From Albibacillus kandeliae (lineage in GTDB: Bacteria; Pseudomonadota; Alphaproteobacteria; Rhodobacterales; Rhodobacteraceae), in NCBI RefSeq assembly GCF_003116585.1, contig NZ_QEHM01000004.1, positions 434,001-498,000 of the forward strand: 64,000 nucleotides of DNA. The letters run 5' to 3'. Below the pieces are notes generated by a model. That model did no database searches. It saw only the letters and a list, made by a program, of their open reading frames with translations, and was not told where the DNA came from. Positions 42,768 through 51,840 of the stretch are shown here, piece after piece. The position numbers and the translations under genes were made by a program. Positions within the stretch are counted from its first letter, which is position 1; every line of letters begins with the position of its first letter.

Positions 42768-44884
42768 GGCGTGGTCTCGTCTTGCGCGGCGCGGATCGCG
42801 CGCCACAGGGTTTCAGGAGTCAATGGCATGTCGAGGTCGCTCACGCCAAGGGGGCGCAGCGCGTCGATGGCCGCGTTGAGTATGGCGGCCGGGGCCCCGA
42901 TGGTTCCGGCCTCGCCCACGCCCTTGGCGCCCAGCGCGTTCAGGGGGCTTGGCGTTTCGGTCTTGAACAGGTCGAGCGGTGGAATGTCGGTGGCGCGGGG
43001 CATGGCGTAGTCCATGAACGATCCGGTCAGCAGCTGGCCGTCCTCGTCGTAGACCACGCGCTCCATCATCGCCTCGCCCACGGCCTGGGCAAAGCCGCCG
43101 GTGATTTGGCCCGCGACCGAGACGGGATTGATCACCCGCCCGGTGTCATCGACGCAGACCGCGCGCTCGAGCGTCGGGCTGCCGGTGTCGCGGTCGACGG
43201 ACATGACGGCGAGGAAGGCACCATAGCCCCAGGCCATGCCCTCGTTCTCGTAGCGCAGTTCGGCGGTGATGGGCAGCGCCTCGCCCGCGCGTTGGCGGGC
43301 CATGACCTCTTCGCAGGCCCTGAGGACCGCGCTGCCTCCGATGGGCGTGCTGCGGCTGGCCAGCGCGCCGATGCCTTCGGGGCAGGTCGCGGTATCGCCG
43401 CAGGTAACCGCGATCTCGTCCGGGTGCAGCCCGAGCGCGTCGGCGGCGATCTGGGCAAAGGCGGTCTCGCGCCCGTGTCCCTGCGAGGAACTGCCGCTCT
43501 CGACGGTCGCGGTGCCGTCCGTGCCAAGCGTGACCCGCGCGCTTTCCCAGCCGCTGCCCGAGGGTTCGACGTAGAAGCCGATGCCGACGCCGACCAGTTC
43601 ACCCTCGCCGCGGCGGCGGTCGCGGTCGGCGATCAGGGCGGGCCGGTCGACGGCCCGTTCCAGTTGATCGAGCGCGGCGGCGTAGTCGCCGGAATCGAGC
43701 AGGTTGCCGGTGCCGGTTTCGTGCGGCAGATCGGAGGGCCGCAGCAGGTTGCGCCTGCGCAGGTCCAGCGGGTCCACCGAGAGCTCGGCGGCCGCCTTGT
43801 CGATCAGGCGCTCCATCAGGCAATTCGCCTCGGGGCGCCCTGCCCCGCGGTAGATGCCGGTCAGCCCGGTGTTGTGCAGTTCTGCCCGCGCGGTGACGTC
43901 CAGCGCCTCTACCCGATAGCCCGAGGGCAGGACGCGGGCGGCATTCCACGAAGTGACGAGGCCGCTCTCTGGGAGCCAGTGGCCGACCGGGCCGACCGCT
44001 TCGGCCCGCAGGGCGAGGAAGGTGCCAGCGGCGTCGAGGGCGAGTTCGCCGGAACTGGTGACGCCCCTGCCGTGGGTTGCGGCGAGGAAATCCTCGGACC
44101 GGGTCGAGGACCACTTCACGTCGCGCCGGTGGTGCAGTGCGGCCCAGACGGCGAAGACCTCCTCGGGGTAGAGCGAAGCCTTCATCCCGAAGGCGCCGCC
44201 GACATGCGGGGCGATCACCCGGATGCGCGCCCGCTCGACCCCGAGGATGTCGGACAGGGCGTTGCGGGTCCGGTGAGGAGTCTGGCTGGACTGCCAGACC
44301 GTCACGCCGTCGGTGGCCGCGTCATAGGCAACCGCGATGGCCCGGGGCTCCATCGGGGCGGGCGCGAGCCGGGGGTGTTGCAGGCGGACCGAGACCACGC
44401 GATCGGCCTTGGCGAAGGCGGCGGCCACGTCGCCCGACTGCCAGCTTTGCCGCGCGACCTCGCGCGGGGCGTCGATGGCGAGATCCTCGATCTCGGGAAA
44501 GACGGCTTCGGCGGCGTCCTGCGCCTCGGCCAGGGTTTCGGCCAGCACTGCCGCGACGGGCTGACCGACCGAGAAGACCTCGCCCCCTGCGAGGACCGGA
44601 AAGTCGGGCAGGTCGTGGAGCGGGATCACCGGGTTCACCGCAAGCTGCCCGATCTCGCCCAGATCGTCGCGCAGGTGGATGGCCAGGACGCCCGGCATCT
44701 CGGCGGCATCGTCGCGGTCGACCGAGACCAGCCTGCCGCGCGCGACCGGTGAGCGCACGAAAGCGAGGTGCAGCGGCGCATCGAGCGGCAGATCACCGGT
44801 GAAGGTGCCCGCGCCACGGATCAGTACCGGGTCTTCCCGGCGCCTTAGCCCTTGGCCGACATATGGCGCGCCATCGCCTCGCAT
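42764..44884 (-). CDS. Molybdenum hydroxylase large subunit (xanthine dehydrogenase / form II CoxL type), no partners nearby
   Basis: About 706 residues. Features: GQGLRRREDPVLIRGAGTF start, VGGAFGMKASLYPEE, the IYRGAGRPEANCLMERLID motif of form II CoxL-like enzymes, SSSQGHGRETAFAQIA cofactor binding, and the catalytic Glu in GAKGVGEAGTIGAPAA. It needs FAD- and 2Fe-2S-binding subunits, which are not adjacent. ATG 44884 or 44896 is preferred; AGGAG lies just upstream of 44896, and ATG 44923 has no ribosome-binding site. Confidence 0.88.
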   Translation of the reverse strand: MRGDGAPYVGQGLRRREDPVLIRGAGTFTGDLPLDAPLHLAFVRSPVARGRLVSVDRDDAAEMPGVLAIHLRDDLGEIGQLAVNPVIPLHDLPDFPVLAGGEVFSVGQPVAAVLAETLAEAQDAAEAVFPEIEDLAIDAPREVARQSWQSGDVAAAFAKADRVVSVRLQHPRLAPAPMEPRAIAVAYDAATDGVTVWQSSQTPHRTRNALSDILGVERARIRVIAPHVGGAFGMKASLYPEEVFAVWAALHHRRDVKWSSTRSEDFLAATHGRGVTSSGELALDAAGTFLALRAEAVGPVGHWLPESGLVTSWNAARVLPSGYRVEALDVTARAELHNTGLTGIYRGAGRPEANCLMERLIDKAAAELSVDPLDLRRRNLLRPSDLPHETGTGNLLDSGDYAAALDQLERAVDRPALIADRDRRRGEGELVGVGIGFYVEPSGSGWESARVTLGTDGTATVESGSSSQGHGRETAFAQIAADALGLHPDEIAVTCGDTATCPEGIGALASRSTPIGGSAVLRACEEVMARQRAGEALPITAELRYENEGMAWGYGAFLAVMSVDRDTGSPTLERAVCVDDTGRVINPVSVAGQITGGFAQAVGEAMMERVVYDEDGQLLTGSFMDYAMPRATDIPPLDLFKTETPSPLNALGAKGVGEAGTIGAPAAILNAAIDALRPLGVSDLDMPLTPETLWRAIRAAQDETTP

Positions 44885-45045
44885 CGCTGTTCGCATCTCC
44901 TGACTTCGCCGGGATACCATCAAAGGTCAGGCTTGAAGCCAAATAGAAAGAAAGCAACCAGCTATAACCACGACGGATAGGCAAGCCGCTTGAACCAACG
45001 AATGATTAAGAGCAGTGTCGCATCGTTCCAGCCGGAGGTTCGATC

Positions 45046-45990
45046 TTGGCCACCAGCCACACCCGCATTGTCGAACGGGTCCTGACCCGCTTGAAGCTCA
45101 AGCAGCTGAGGCTGCTTGTCGCCGTGGGCCAGCACCATTCGATCCAGAACGCCGCGCGCGAACTCAACGTCTCGCAACCGGCCGCCACCAAGATGATCAA
45201 GGACCTTGAACTGGACTTCGAGGTGCAGCTGTTCGAACGCACCAACCGGGGCGTGGTGCCGACCCCGCATGGCGAGGCGCTGATCCGGCACGGCAAGCTG
45301 ATCTTCGCCCAGATCTCGAATGCGGCGCAGGAACTCGATGACCTGAACGAGGGCAACAAGGGGCGCGTGGTTGTCGGCACCCTGCTGGCGGCCTCGTCAC
45401 ACCTGCTTCCGATGGCCATTGAAAAGCTGATCGCCGACCGGCCCAACGTCGCCGTGAAGGTGGTGGAGGGCACCAACGAGATCCTCATGCCCGCCCTGCG
45501 CTCGGGCGAGATCGACCTTGTTGTGGGGCGCCTGTCGACGCACCGGCACCGGCAGGAGATCGAGCAGATCGCGCTGTTCGACGAAAGGATCGTCGCGGTG
45601 GCCGGGGCGGATCACCCCCTGCTGGGCAAGAGCGTCGACAGCTTCGACGCCTTCAAGCCGTTCGGCTGGATCCTGCCCCCGCTGGAAACCACGCTGCGGC
45701 GGCAGATCGACCACTTCTTCGTCAACAACGGCCAGTACATCCCGCCGGTCACCATCGAGTCGGTATCCTACCTGACCAACCGCACCCTGATGCAGCGGCG
45801 CGACCTGATCGGGTTGCTGCCCTCGCACGTGGTGGCGCAGGACATTGCCAGCGGACTGCTCGGGCGGCTCGACTGGGACGTGCCGTTCGGCACCGGCCCG
45901 GTCGGCATTTCGCGGCGGATCAAGGAACGTCCCTCGCCCGCCTGCGCCGAATTCATCGAGGCCCTGAAAGAGGTTGCGGCCCGGATCTGA
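45046..45990 (+). CDS. LysR family transcriptional regulator
   Basis: 314 residues. HTH at about 18-77 (AVGQHHSIQNAARELNVSQP, then FERTNRGVVPTPHG), effector domain GRVVVGTLLAASSHLLPMAI. Divergent from the molybdenum hydroxylase/aldolase/permease operon, so it probably controls it. The TTG start at 45046 has GGAGG 8 nt upstream; no ATG fits. It converges with the arylformamidase-like gene (4-nt gap). Confidence 0.9.
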   Translation: MATSHTRIVERVLTRLKLKQLRLLVAVGQHHSIQNAARELNVSQPAATKMIKDLELDFEVQLFERTNRGVVPTPHGEALIRHGKLIFAQISNAAQELDDLNEGNKGRVVVGTLLAASSHLLPMAIEKLIADRPNVAVKVVEGTNEILMPALRSGEIDLVVGRLSTHRHRQEIEQIALFDERIVAVAGADHPLLGKSVDSFDAFKPFGWILPPLETTLRRQIDHFFVNNGQYIPPVTIESVSYLTNRTLMQRRDLIGLLPSHVVAQDIASGLLGRLDWDVPFGTGPVGISRRIKERPSPACAEFIEALKEVAARI

Positions 45991-45994
45991 GCGA

Positions 45995-46870
45995 TCAGTC
46001 CCGGACCAGCGCCAACAGGGCCTGCGAGAGCACGCTGGTTTCCTCGCACCAGTCGAGGATCACGTCGAAGTGGTTGCGCCCGCCGACCACCTGAAGGTCG
46101 GTCGGCGCACCGGTCGCGCCCCAGGCCGAGGCAAAGCTGCCTGACTGGCGGGTAAAGCCCGCGGCCTCGTGTTCGGCCATGGCGACGGTCATCTTGCAGC
46201 CGTTCTCGGGCACGTGCCGCAGCGGGCTCAGCGCCTCGACCTCGGTGTCGCCGAGGGAGAGCCATTCCTGCGCAAAGCTGCGCTGGATCGGCGCGAGGTC
46301 GAACAGCCCGCTGACCGGCATCGCCCCGGCGAGGATCGAGGACGGCAGACCGGCTTCCCGGTGCCACCCGTCCGCCGCGAGGGCTGCCGCGAGGTGACCG
46401 CCAGCCGAGCTGCCGGTGACGTAGATGCGCTTGCGGTCGATGTTCATCTTGCCCGCGTTGCGCCAGATGTAGGTCAGCACGGCCCGCATCTGCCGCACGA
46501 TCTCGGACAGCGAGGCGTCGGGCGCCAGCGTGTAGTCCGGCACGATGGAGGAGATGCCGTGGCGTGTCATCAGGTCGGCGGGGAACAGCATGTGCTGACG
46601 CGACAGCGCGCGCCAGTAGCCGCCGTGGATGAAGACCACCACCGGCGTCTTGTATCCGCGTGGACCGAGGAAATCGAACTTCTCGCCGGACTTGGTGTCA
46701 TAGACCACGCCCTCCTGCTTCATGTGACGCAGGCCGAGATTGCGCGAAGCGTTGAGGTAGTCGTCCATGATCCGGTCGAACTCGGCCGGGGTCACCGTCG
46801 CGCGCGCGTTGTAGTCCTGATCGATCTGGTCCTTGTCGAGATGGCTATCGAACCCTTCAGACACCGACAT
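45995..46870 (-). CDS. Alpha/beta hydrolase, arylformamidase (KynB)-like
   Basis: 291 residues. The oxyanion motif is VVFIHGGYWRALS, the nucleophile elbow GSSAGGHLAA, and the catalytic His is in VVGGRNHFDVILDW. The HGGYW motif is typical of alpha/beta-fold kynurenine formamidases, which hydrolyse N-formylkynurenine. It is the last gene of the liv operon, overlapping livF by 14 nt. A formamide or ester substrate imported by that transporter is a plausible inference. Confidence 0.8.
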   Translation of the reverse strand: MSVSEGFDSHLDKDQIDQDYNARATVTPAEFDRIMDDYLNASRNLGLRHMKQEGVVYDTKSGEKFDFLGPRGYKTPVVVFIHGGYWRALSRQHMLFPADLMTRHGISSIVPDYTLAPDASLSEIVRQMRAVLTYIWRNAGKMNIDRKRIYVTGSSAGGHLAAALAADGWHREAGLPSSILAGAMPVSGLFDLAPIQRSFAQEWLSLGDTEVEALSPLRHVPENGCKMTVAMAEHEAAGFTRQSGSFASAWGATGAPTDLQVVGGRNHFDVILDWCEETSVLSQALLALVRD

Positions 46871-47558
46871 ATCCGTGTATCTTCTCCCTGTCGCGCTCAA
46901 GATCGGAGTTGCCGCCAGACCATACTACCACGCCTTTCTCAAGCACATAGTGACGGTCGGCCAGCCGCTTGAGCGCGGCGAGGTTCTTGTCGATCAGCAG
47001 GATCGACTGCCCCTCGGCCTTGAGCTTGCCGATGATATCCCAGATCTCGGCACGGATCACGGGGGCCAGCCCCTCGGTCGCCTCGTCGAGGATCATCAGC
47101 CGGGGGTTTGTCATCAGGGCCCTGCCGATGGCCAGCATCTGCTGTTCGCCGCCCGAGAGCGTTCCGGCCTTCTGACCGGCGCGTTCCTTCATCCGCGGGA
47201 ACAGGTCGTAGACCCGTTCGAGCGTCCAGGGGTTGCTGCGCTTGAGGCGGTTGCCCGCTGTCGCGACAAGGTTCTCGCGCACGCTGAGCGTCGAGAAGAT
47301 CTGCCGCCCCTCCGGCACCAGCCCGGCGCCCAGACGCGCCACCCGTTCGGGCGAGGCGCCCGCGATCTGGGTGCCGTCGAAGGTCACCTGACCGCCCTTG
47401 GCGCCCAGCAGGCCCATGATGGTGCGAACGGTCGTGGTCTTGCCCATGCCGTTGCGGCCCATCAACGTGACGAGTTCGCCTTCCTTCACTTCGAAGGACA
47501 CATCGAACAGCACCTGGCTGGCGCCGTAGCCGGACTTGAGTTGATCGACAACCAGCAT
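46857..47558 (-). CDS. livF: Branched-chain-amino-acid-type ABC transporter ATP-binding protein LivF
   Basis: 233 residues. Walker A GRNGMGKTTTVRTIMG, Q-loop region, signature LSGGEQQMLAIGRALM, Walker B LMILDEATEGL. Inner-membrane HAAT-family importer component; fourth in the livHMGF order here, abutting livG. Confidence 0.93.
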   Translation of the reverse strand: MLVVDQLKSGYGASQVLFDVSFEVKEGELVTLMGRNGMGKTTTVRTIMGLLGAKGGQVTFDGTQIAGASPERVARLGAGLVPEGRQIFSTLSVRENLVATAGNRLKRSNPWTLERVYDLFPRMKERAGQKAGTLSGGEQQMLAIGRALMTNPRLMILDEATEGLAPVIRAEIWDIIGKLKAEGQSILLIDKNLAALKRLADRHYVLEKGVVVWSGGNSDLERDREKIHGYVGV

Positions 47559-48310
47559 CAGACGTCCTCCTCGGCGCCAAGGTAGGCTTCGCGCACCTCG
47601 GCGCTCTCCCTGATTTCCTCGGCCGTTCCGGTCATGATGACGCGACCGTAGACCAGCACGGAAATGCGGTCGGCAAGGGCATAGACGGCGTCCATGTCGT
47701 GCTCGACCAGCAGCATCGAGAACTTGCCGCGCAGGGCGCCGAGTTGTTCGATCATCCGCTGGCTCTCGAACTGGCCGAGGCCCGCCATCGGTTCGTCCAG
47801 CAGCAGCAGGCGCGGATTGCCCGCCAGCGCCATGATCAGTTCGAGCTGTTTCTTCTCGCCGTGCGACAGGTCAGAGACCAGCGTGTCGCCGCGACCGTGC
47901 AGACCGCTTTCCGCGATCATCGCGTCAGCCTCGGTCCAGACGTCGCGCCGGGCCATGCGGCGGTCGAACAGCCGCATGTTGTGGCCAACGTGCGCCTGCA
48001 CTGCCAGCCCCACGTTCTCGCGCACGGTCGATTCCTGCAGCAGGCTCGCGATCTGGAAGGTGCGCCCCAGACCCATGCCGATGCGGTCGGTCTCGGGGCG
48101 CTGGGTCACGTCTGTTCCGGCCAGCCGGATGGTGCCCTCGTCGGACACCAGTTCGCCGCATAGCTGGTTGATGAGGGTGGACTTGCCCGCCCCGTTCGGC
48201 CCGATGAGCGCGTGGATCTCGCCTTCGCGCACGTCGAGAGTGACATGGTCGGTCGCGGTCAGCCCGCCGAAGCGTTTGACCAGTCCTTCGATCTGGAGGA
48301 TCGCGCTCAT
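47558..48310 (-). CDS. livG: Branched-chain-amino-acid-type ABC transporter ATP-binding protein LivG
   Basis: 250 residues. Walker A GPNGAGKSTLINQLCG, signature LSHGEKKQLELIMAL, Walker B LLLLDEPMAGL, plus the LivG C-terminal extension (YGRVIMTGTAEEIRESAEVR). The signature has SHGEK rather than SGGEQ, usual for LivG. Overlaps livM by 4 nt. Confidence 0.93.
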   Translation of the reverse strand: MSAILQIEGLVKRFGGLTATDHVTLDVREGEIHALIGPNGAGKSTLINQLCGELVSDEGTIRLAGTDVTQRPETDRIGMGLGRTFQIASLLQESTVRENVGLAVQAHVGHNMRLFDRRMARRDVWTEADAMIAESGLHGRGDTLVSDLSHGEKKQLELIMALAGNPRLLLLDEPMAGLGQFESQRMIEQLGALRGKFSMLLVEHDMDAVYALADRISVLVYGRVIMTGTAEEIRESAEVREAYLGAEEDV

Positions 48311-49275
48311 GTTCGGCCTCCTGTCAGCCGCGAGATCAGCCCGCCGATGCCGCCCTTGGTGCCGAGGACGACGACCAGCAGGATGGCCCCGAGGATCAGC
48401 GGCCAGTGTTCGGTCCAGCCAGCGAGGTAGAATTCCAGCAGCATGAATGCCGCCGCGCCGATAATCGGGCCGAAGAAGGTGCCGACCCCGCCAAGGATGA
48501 TCATGATGATCAGGTCGCCGGACTTGATCCAGTGCATCATGTCCGGGCTTGCAAAGCGCAGCAGGTTCGCCTCGAGCGCGCCCGCGAGGCCGACGCCCAT
48601 GCCCGAGAGGACAAAGGCGACCAGCTTGTAGCGGTAGGCCGGGATGCCCATGGCCGACATCCGCCGCTCGTTCTGGCGCAGGCCCGCGAGGATGCCGCCG
48701 AAGGACGAGTGGACGATGCGCCAGAGCACGAGGAAGAACAGCACGGCGATGACAAGGGTGACGAAGTAGAGGGTCATCCGGTTTCGCATGTTCAGACCGA
48801 AGAGCGCGTTGGTGCGGCTGATGATCAGGCCGTCATCGCCGCCATAGGCGGTCAGCGAGACGAAGAAGAAGAACAGCATCTGCGCGAAGGCCAGCGTGAT
48901 CATGATGAACTGGACACCGCCGGTGCGCAGCGACAGCGCGCCGATCACGAGGGCGACCAGCCCCGAGACGATCATGGCGACCGGCAGGGTGATCAGCATC
49001 TGGTTGGTGCCCGGGATGAAGCCCAGCAGCGGGTCGCCCCCGGCGTGGTAGGCAAGGATGCCGACCACGTAGGCGCCGACCCCGAAGAAGGCGGCATGCC
49101 CGAAGGACACCATGCCGCCATAGCCGAGGATCAGGTTGAGGCTCGCCGCGGCGATGGCATAAGCCAGCATCCGCGCGCCGAGGATCATCAGAGAAGATTG
49201 CCCGACGGCATCGGCGATGAACGGCAGGGCGATGAACAGCGCCAGCAGGATGGCGGCGGAAAGAAGATGTTTCAT
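48307..49275 (-). CDS. livM: Branched-chain-amino-acid-type ABC transporter permease LivM
   Basis: 322 residues with about ten membrane segments; the LivM motif region is ASLNLILGYGGMVSFGHAAF and the EAA-like loop LRQNERRMSAMGIPAYRYK. Its start lies 2 nt from the livH stop. Confidence 0.93.
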   Translation of the reverse strand: MKHLLSAAILLALFIALPFIADAVGQSSLMILGARMLAYAIAAASLNLILGYGGMVSFGHAAFFGVGAYVVGILAYHAGGDPLLGFIPGTNQMLITLPVAMIVSGLVALVIGALSLRTGGVQFIMITLAFAQMLFFFFVSLTAYGGDDGLIISRTNALFGLNMRNRMTLYFVTLVIAVLFFLVLWRIVHSSFGGILAGLRQNERRMSAMGIPAYRYKLVAFVLSGMGVGLAGALEANLLRFASPDMMHWIKSGDLIIMIILGGVGTFFGPIIGAAAFMLLEFYLAGWTEHWPLILGAILLVVVLGTKGGIGGLISRLTGGRT

Positions 49276-49276
49276 C

Positions 49277-50191
49277 TCAACCCTCCGCCGGGAACAGGCC
49301 CTTGGGCCGGAACAGAAGAACGATTGCCATCAGCAGGTAGATTCCCATCGCCGAGACGCCGACACCGACGGCCTGTGCGTCCGAAGGCTCCATGAAGTGC
49401 AGCAGCAGGGTGGGGAGGAAGGCGCGGAGCATGGTGTCGACGATGCCGAGGCCCAGCCCGGCGACGAGTGCGCCCTTGACGGAGCCAAGCCCGCCGATCA
49501 CTACCACGACGAAGGTCGCGAGGAGGATCTGCTCGCCCATGCCGACCTGAACCGAGAGGATCGGGCCGGTCATGTAGCCCGCGAGACCGGCCAGCAAGGC
49601 GCCGAGGCCGAAAACGAGAGTGTAGAGCAGGCGGATGTCGACACCCAGCGCGCGCACCATGTCGCGGTTGGTGGCGCCAGCGCGCACCAGCATCCCCACA
49701 CGGGTCCGGTTGATCAGCAGGTAGAGCCCGATGGCGACCACCAGACCTGTCGCGATGATCAGCAGCCGGTACATCGGGTAGAACAGACCCGGCAGGATCT
49801 CGAGCGACCCGGAGAACAGCTCGGGCATCGGGGTAAAGACCGGCTGACGGCCGAAGATCAGCACCACGAGCTGGTTGAAGATGAGGATCAGGGCAAAGGT
49901 GGCAAGGACCTGGTCGAGGTGATCGCGGGCATAGAGGCGGCGGACCACCAGCGCCTCGACGACGACACCGGTGACCATCGCGGCGACCAGCGCGGCCGGC
50001 AGGCCCAGCCAGAAGGAGCCGGTCTCGGTTGCGACCCAGGTGCCGACGAAGGCGCCGACCATGTAGAGCGCGCCGTGGGCGAGGTTGATCACCCCCATGA
50101 TCCCGAAGATCAGGGTCAGACCGGCTGCCATCAGAAACAGCATGACGCCGTATTGCAGCCCGTTCAGCAGTTGTTCGATGACAAGTATCAT
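49277..50191 (-). CDS. livH: Branched-chain-amino-acid-type ABC transporter permease LivH
   Basis: 304 residues with about eight membrane segments, beginning ILVIEQLLNGLQYGVMLFLM and containing IFGIMGVINLAHGALYMVGA, the LivH hallmark. About 80 nt separate it from the binding-protein gene. Confidence 0.93.
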   Translation of the reverse strand: MILVIEQLLNGLQYGVMLFLMAAGLTLIFGIMGVINLAHGALYMVGAFVGTWVATETGSFWLGLPAALVAAMVTGVVVEALVVRRLYARDHLDQVLATFALILIFNQLVVLIFGRQPVFTPMPELFSGSLEILPGLFYPMYRLLIIATGLVVAIGLYLLINRTRVGMLVRAGATNRDMVRALGVDIRLLYTLVFGLGALLAGLAGYMTGPILSVQVGMGEQILLATFVVVVIGGLGSVKGALVAGLGLGIVDTMLRAFLPTLLLHFMEPSDAQAVGVGVSAMGIYLLMAIVLLFRPKGLFPAEG

Positions 50192-50272
50192 GAGCTTCCC
50201 GTCACGCGTGCGCGTGATGCAAGAAGGGGCGGGCGCGCGCGGCGCCCACCCCCGTTTGACGTTACAGCCGGA

Positions 50273-51439
50273 TTACATCTTGCACTGTTCGGCGTAGCTG
50301 TCGCCGTAGTTCTCCAGCAGCACTTCGCGGGTCTTGGTGTGGACGCCGGAGTCGTCCTTGACCACGTCGAGGATGTACCAGTTGTGGATCGGGTGCTGGT
50401 TGGCGCCGAACTTGAAGTCGCCGCGGACCGAGGCAAAGTCGGCCTCTTTCAGAGCGGCGCGCAGGGCGTCGAGGTCATCGACACCACCGGTCTTGGCCAG
50501 GCCGGAGGCGATCAGCTTGCCGGTGTCGTAGCCCTGCGAGGCGTAGTAGGTGATCGGACGATCGCCGTACTTTTCTTCCCAGGCGGCCACGAATTCCTTG
50601 TTGGCCTCGTTGTCGAAGTCGCGGTTCCAGTGCGCGGTGGCAACCACGCCCACGGCCGCGTCACCCACGGCGTTCAGCACGACGGCATCGGTCGACGGCT
50701 CGGACAGGACCATCGGGATCTGCCCCAGAAGGCCGGCCTGCTGGTACTGACGCATGAAAGCGATCCCGAGGCCGCCCGGGTGGAACTGGAACACCACCTC
50801 GGGGTTGGCGGCGCGGATCTGGGCCATCTCGGCGGAGTAGTCGGTCTGGTCGAGCTGGGTGTAGAGCTCGCCCGCGATCTCACCGCCGAAGGTGCGCTTG
50901 AAGCCCGCGATGGCATCCTTGCCGGCCTGGTAGTTCGGGGCCAGCACGAAGGCGTTCTTGTAGCCGAGCTTCTTGGCGGCAGCGCCTGCGGCCTCGTGCA
51001 GGGCGTCGTTCTGCCATGCGACCACGAAGTAGTTCGGGTTGCAGCCTTCGCCCGCCAGCGTCGAGGGTGCGGCGTTGGGGCTGATGTAGATCACGTCGTT
51101 GGCGACGACATCGGGCACCGTGGCACCGGCGACGTTGGAGAAGATGATGCCGGTCATCAGCTTGACGTCTTCGTCGTACATGAACTTCTCGGCGATCTGG
51201 CGGCCGTTGCCCGGCTTCAGACCGTCATCCTCGACGAGGAATTCGACCGGGACGCCGCCCAGCTTGCCGCCTTCCATCTCGGCGGCGAGCATCAGGCCGT
51301 CGCGGGCATCCTGCCCGAGGTAGCCCGCAGGACCGGAGAGCGTGGTGATCACGCCGATCTTGACGGCATCCTCGGCAAGGGCCGGGGCGGCGAGGGTCAG
51401 GGCCGCAGCGGTCGCAGCGGCAATACGGTTGAGGAACAT
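50273..51439 (-). CDS. ABC transporter substrate-binding protein (Leu/Ile/Val-binding type)
   Basis: 388 residues. Signal peptide MFLNRIAAATAAALTLAAPA (cleavage near LA-E), then KIGVITTLSGPAGYLGQDAR, the type I periplasmic-binding fold of LivK-like proteins. First gene of the liv operon; it defines the imported substrate, which cannot be read from sequence. Its association with a formamidase suggests something other than a simple branched amino acid. Confidence 0.92.
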   Translation of the reverse strand: MFLNRIAAATAAALTLAAPALAEDAVKIGVITTLSGPAGYLGQDARDGLMLAAEMEGGKLGGVPVEFLVEDDGLKPGNGRQIAEKFMYDEDVKLMTGIIFSNVAGATVPDVVANDVIYISPNAAPSTLAGEGCNPNYFVVAWQNDALHEAAGAAAKKLGYKNAFVLAPNYQAGKDAIAGFKRTFGGEIAGELYTQLDQTDYSAEMAQIRAANPEVVFQFHPGGLGIAFMRQYQQAGLLGQIPMVLSEPSTDAVVLNAVGDAAVGVVATAHWNRDFDNEANKEFVAAWEEKYGDRPITYYASQGYDTGKLIASGLAKTGGVDDLDALRAALKEADFASVRGDFKFGANQHPIHNWYILDVVKDDSGVHTKTREVLLENYGDSYAEQCKM

Positions 51440-51609
51440 AGGTGACTCCCTTGTTGCTTTGTTCGTTCACGGCTCTTCTTGCGTGGCCTGTCCGATTGTG
51501 GCCGGGAAACCCCTCCCGCGGCAACCGGCCTTCCGCGAGGGGGCCGACGGCACGCCGGACGAGGGCCGGGAACGTCTCGAATTGCACACGGCTTCGCCGA
51601 GTTGTTTTA

Positions 51610-51624
51610 ACATTAAAATAATGT
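51610..51624. promoter_or_regulatory. Palindrome in the liv/GntR divergent promoter
   Basis: ACATTA, AAA, TAATGT: a perfect 6-bp inverted repeat in the most AT-rich part of the gap, 171 nt before the substrate-binding-protein start. Possible operator. Confidence 0.4.
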
Positions 51625-51780
51625 CACCCCCGACAACGCAAGCAAATTGATGTTGCGGCATGTCGATATCTCATTTTGGTATGGCCAGCCGGGAAAGCGG
51701 GCCCCGGACGGGTCGAACCAGGCGCGCCGGAGGGCGGAATCCCCTGTTTTCCGCCGGTTCGGGAGAGCGTTTCGGAAATA

Positions 51781-51793
51781 GTCGACAATCGAC
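51781..51793. promoter_or_regulatory. Candidate GntR operator
   Basis: GTCGA, CAA, TCGAC: a perfect short inverted repeat 47 nt upstream of the GntR ATG, of the size bound by FadR-type dimers. Autoregulation is inferred. Confidence 0.4.
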
Positions 51794-51840
51794 AAATCCT
51801 CGGCTAGTCACGGGCCCGAACACGATGCGACGGACCCGGG

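Larger units (their letters stand above)
51440..51840. promoter_or_regulatory. Divergent control region between the liv operon and the GntR operon
   Basis: 401 bases without a gene. Contains a perfect palindrome ACATTA-AAA-TAATGT (51610-51624) in an AT-rich patch suited to a promoter, and GTCGA-CAA-TCGAC (51781-51793) about 48 nt before the GntR start. Confidence 0.5.
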
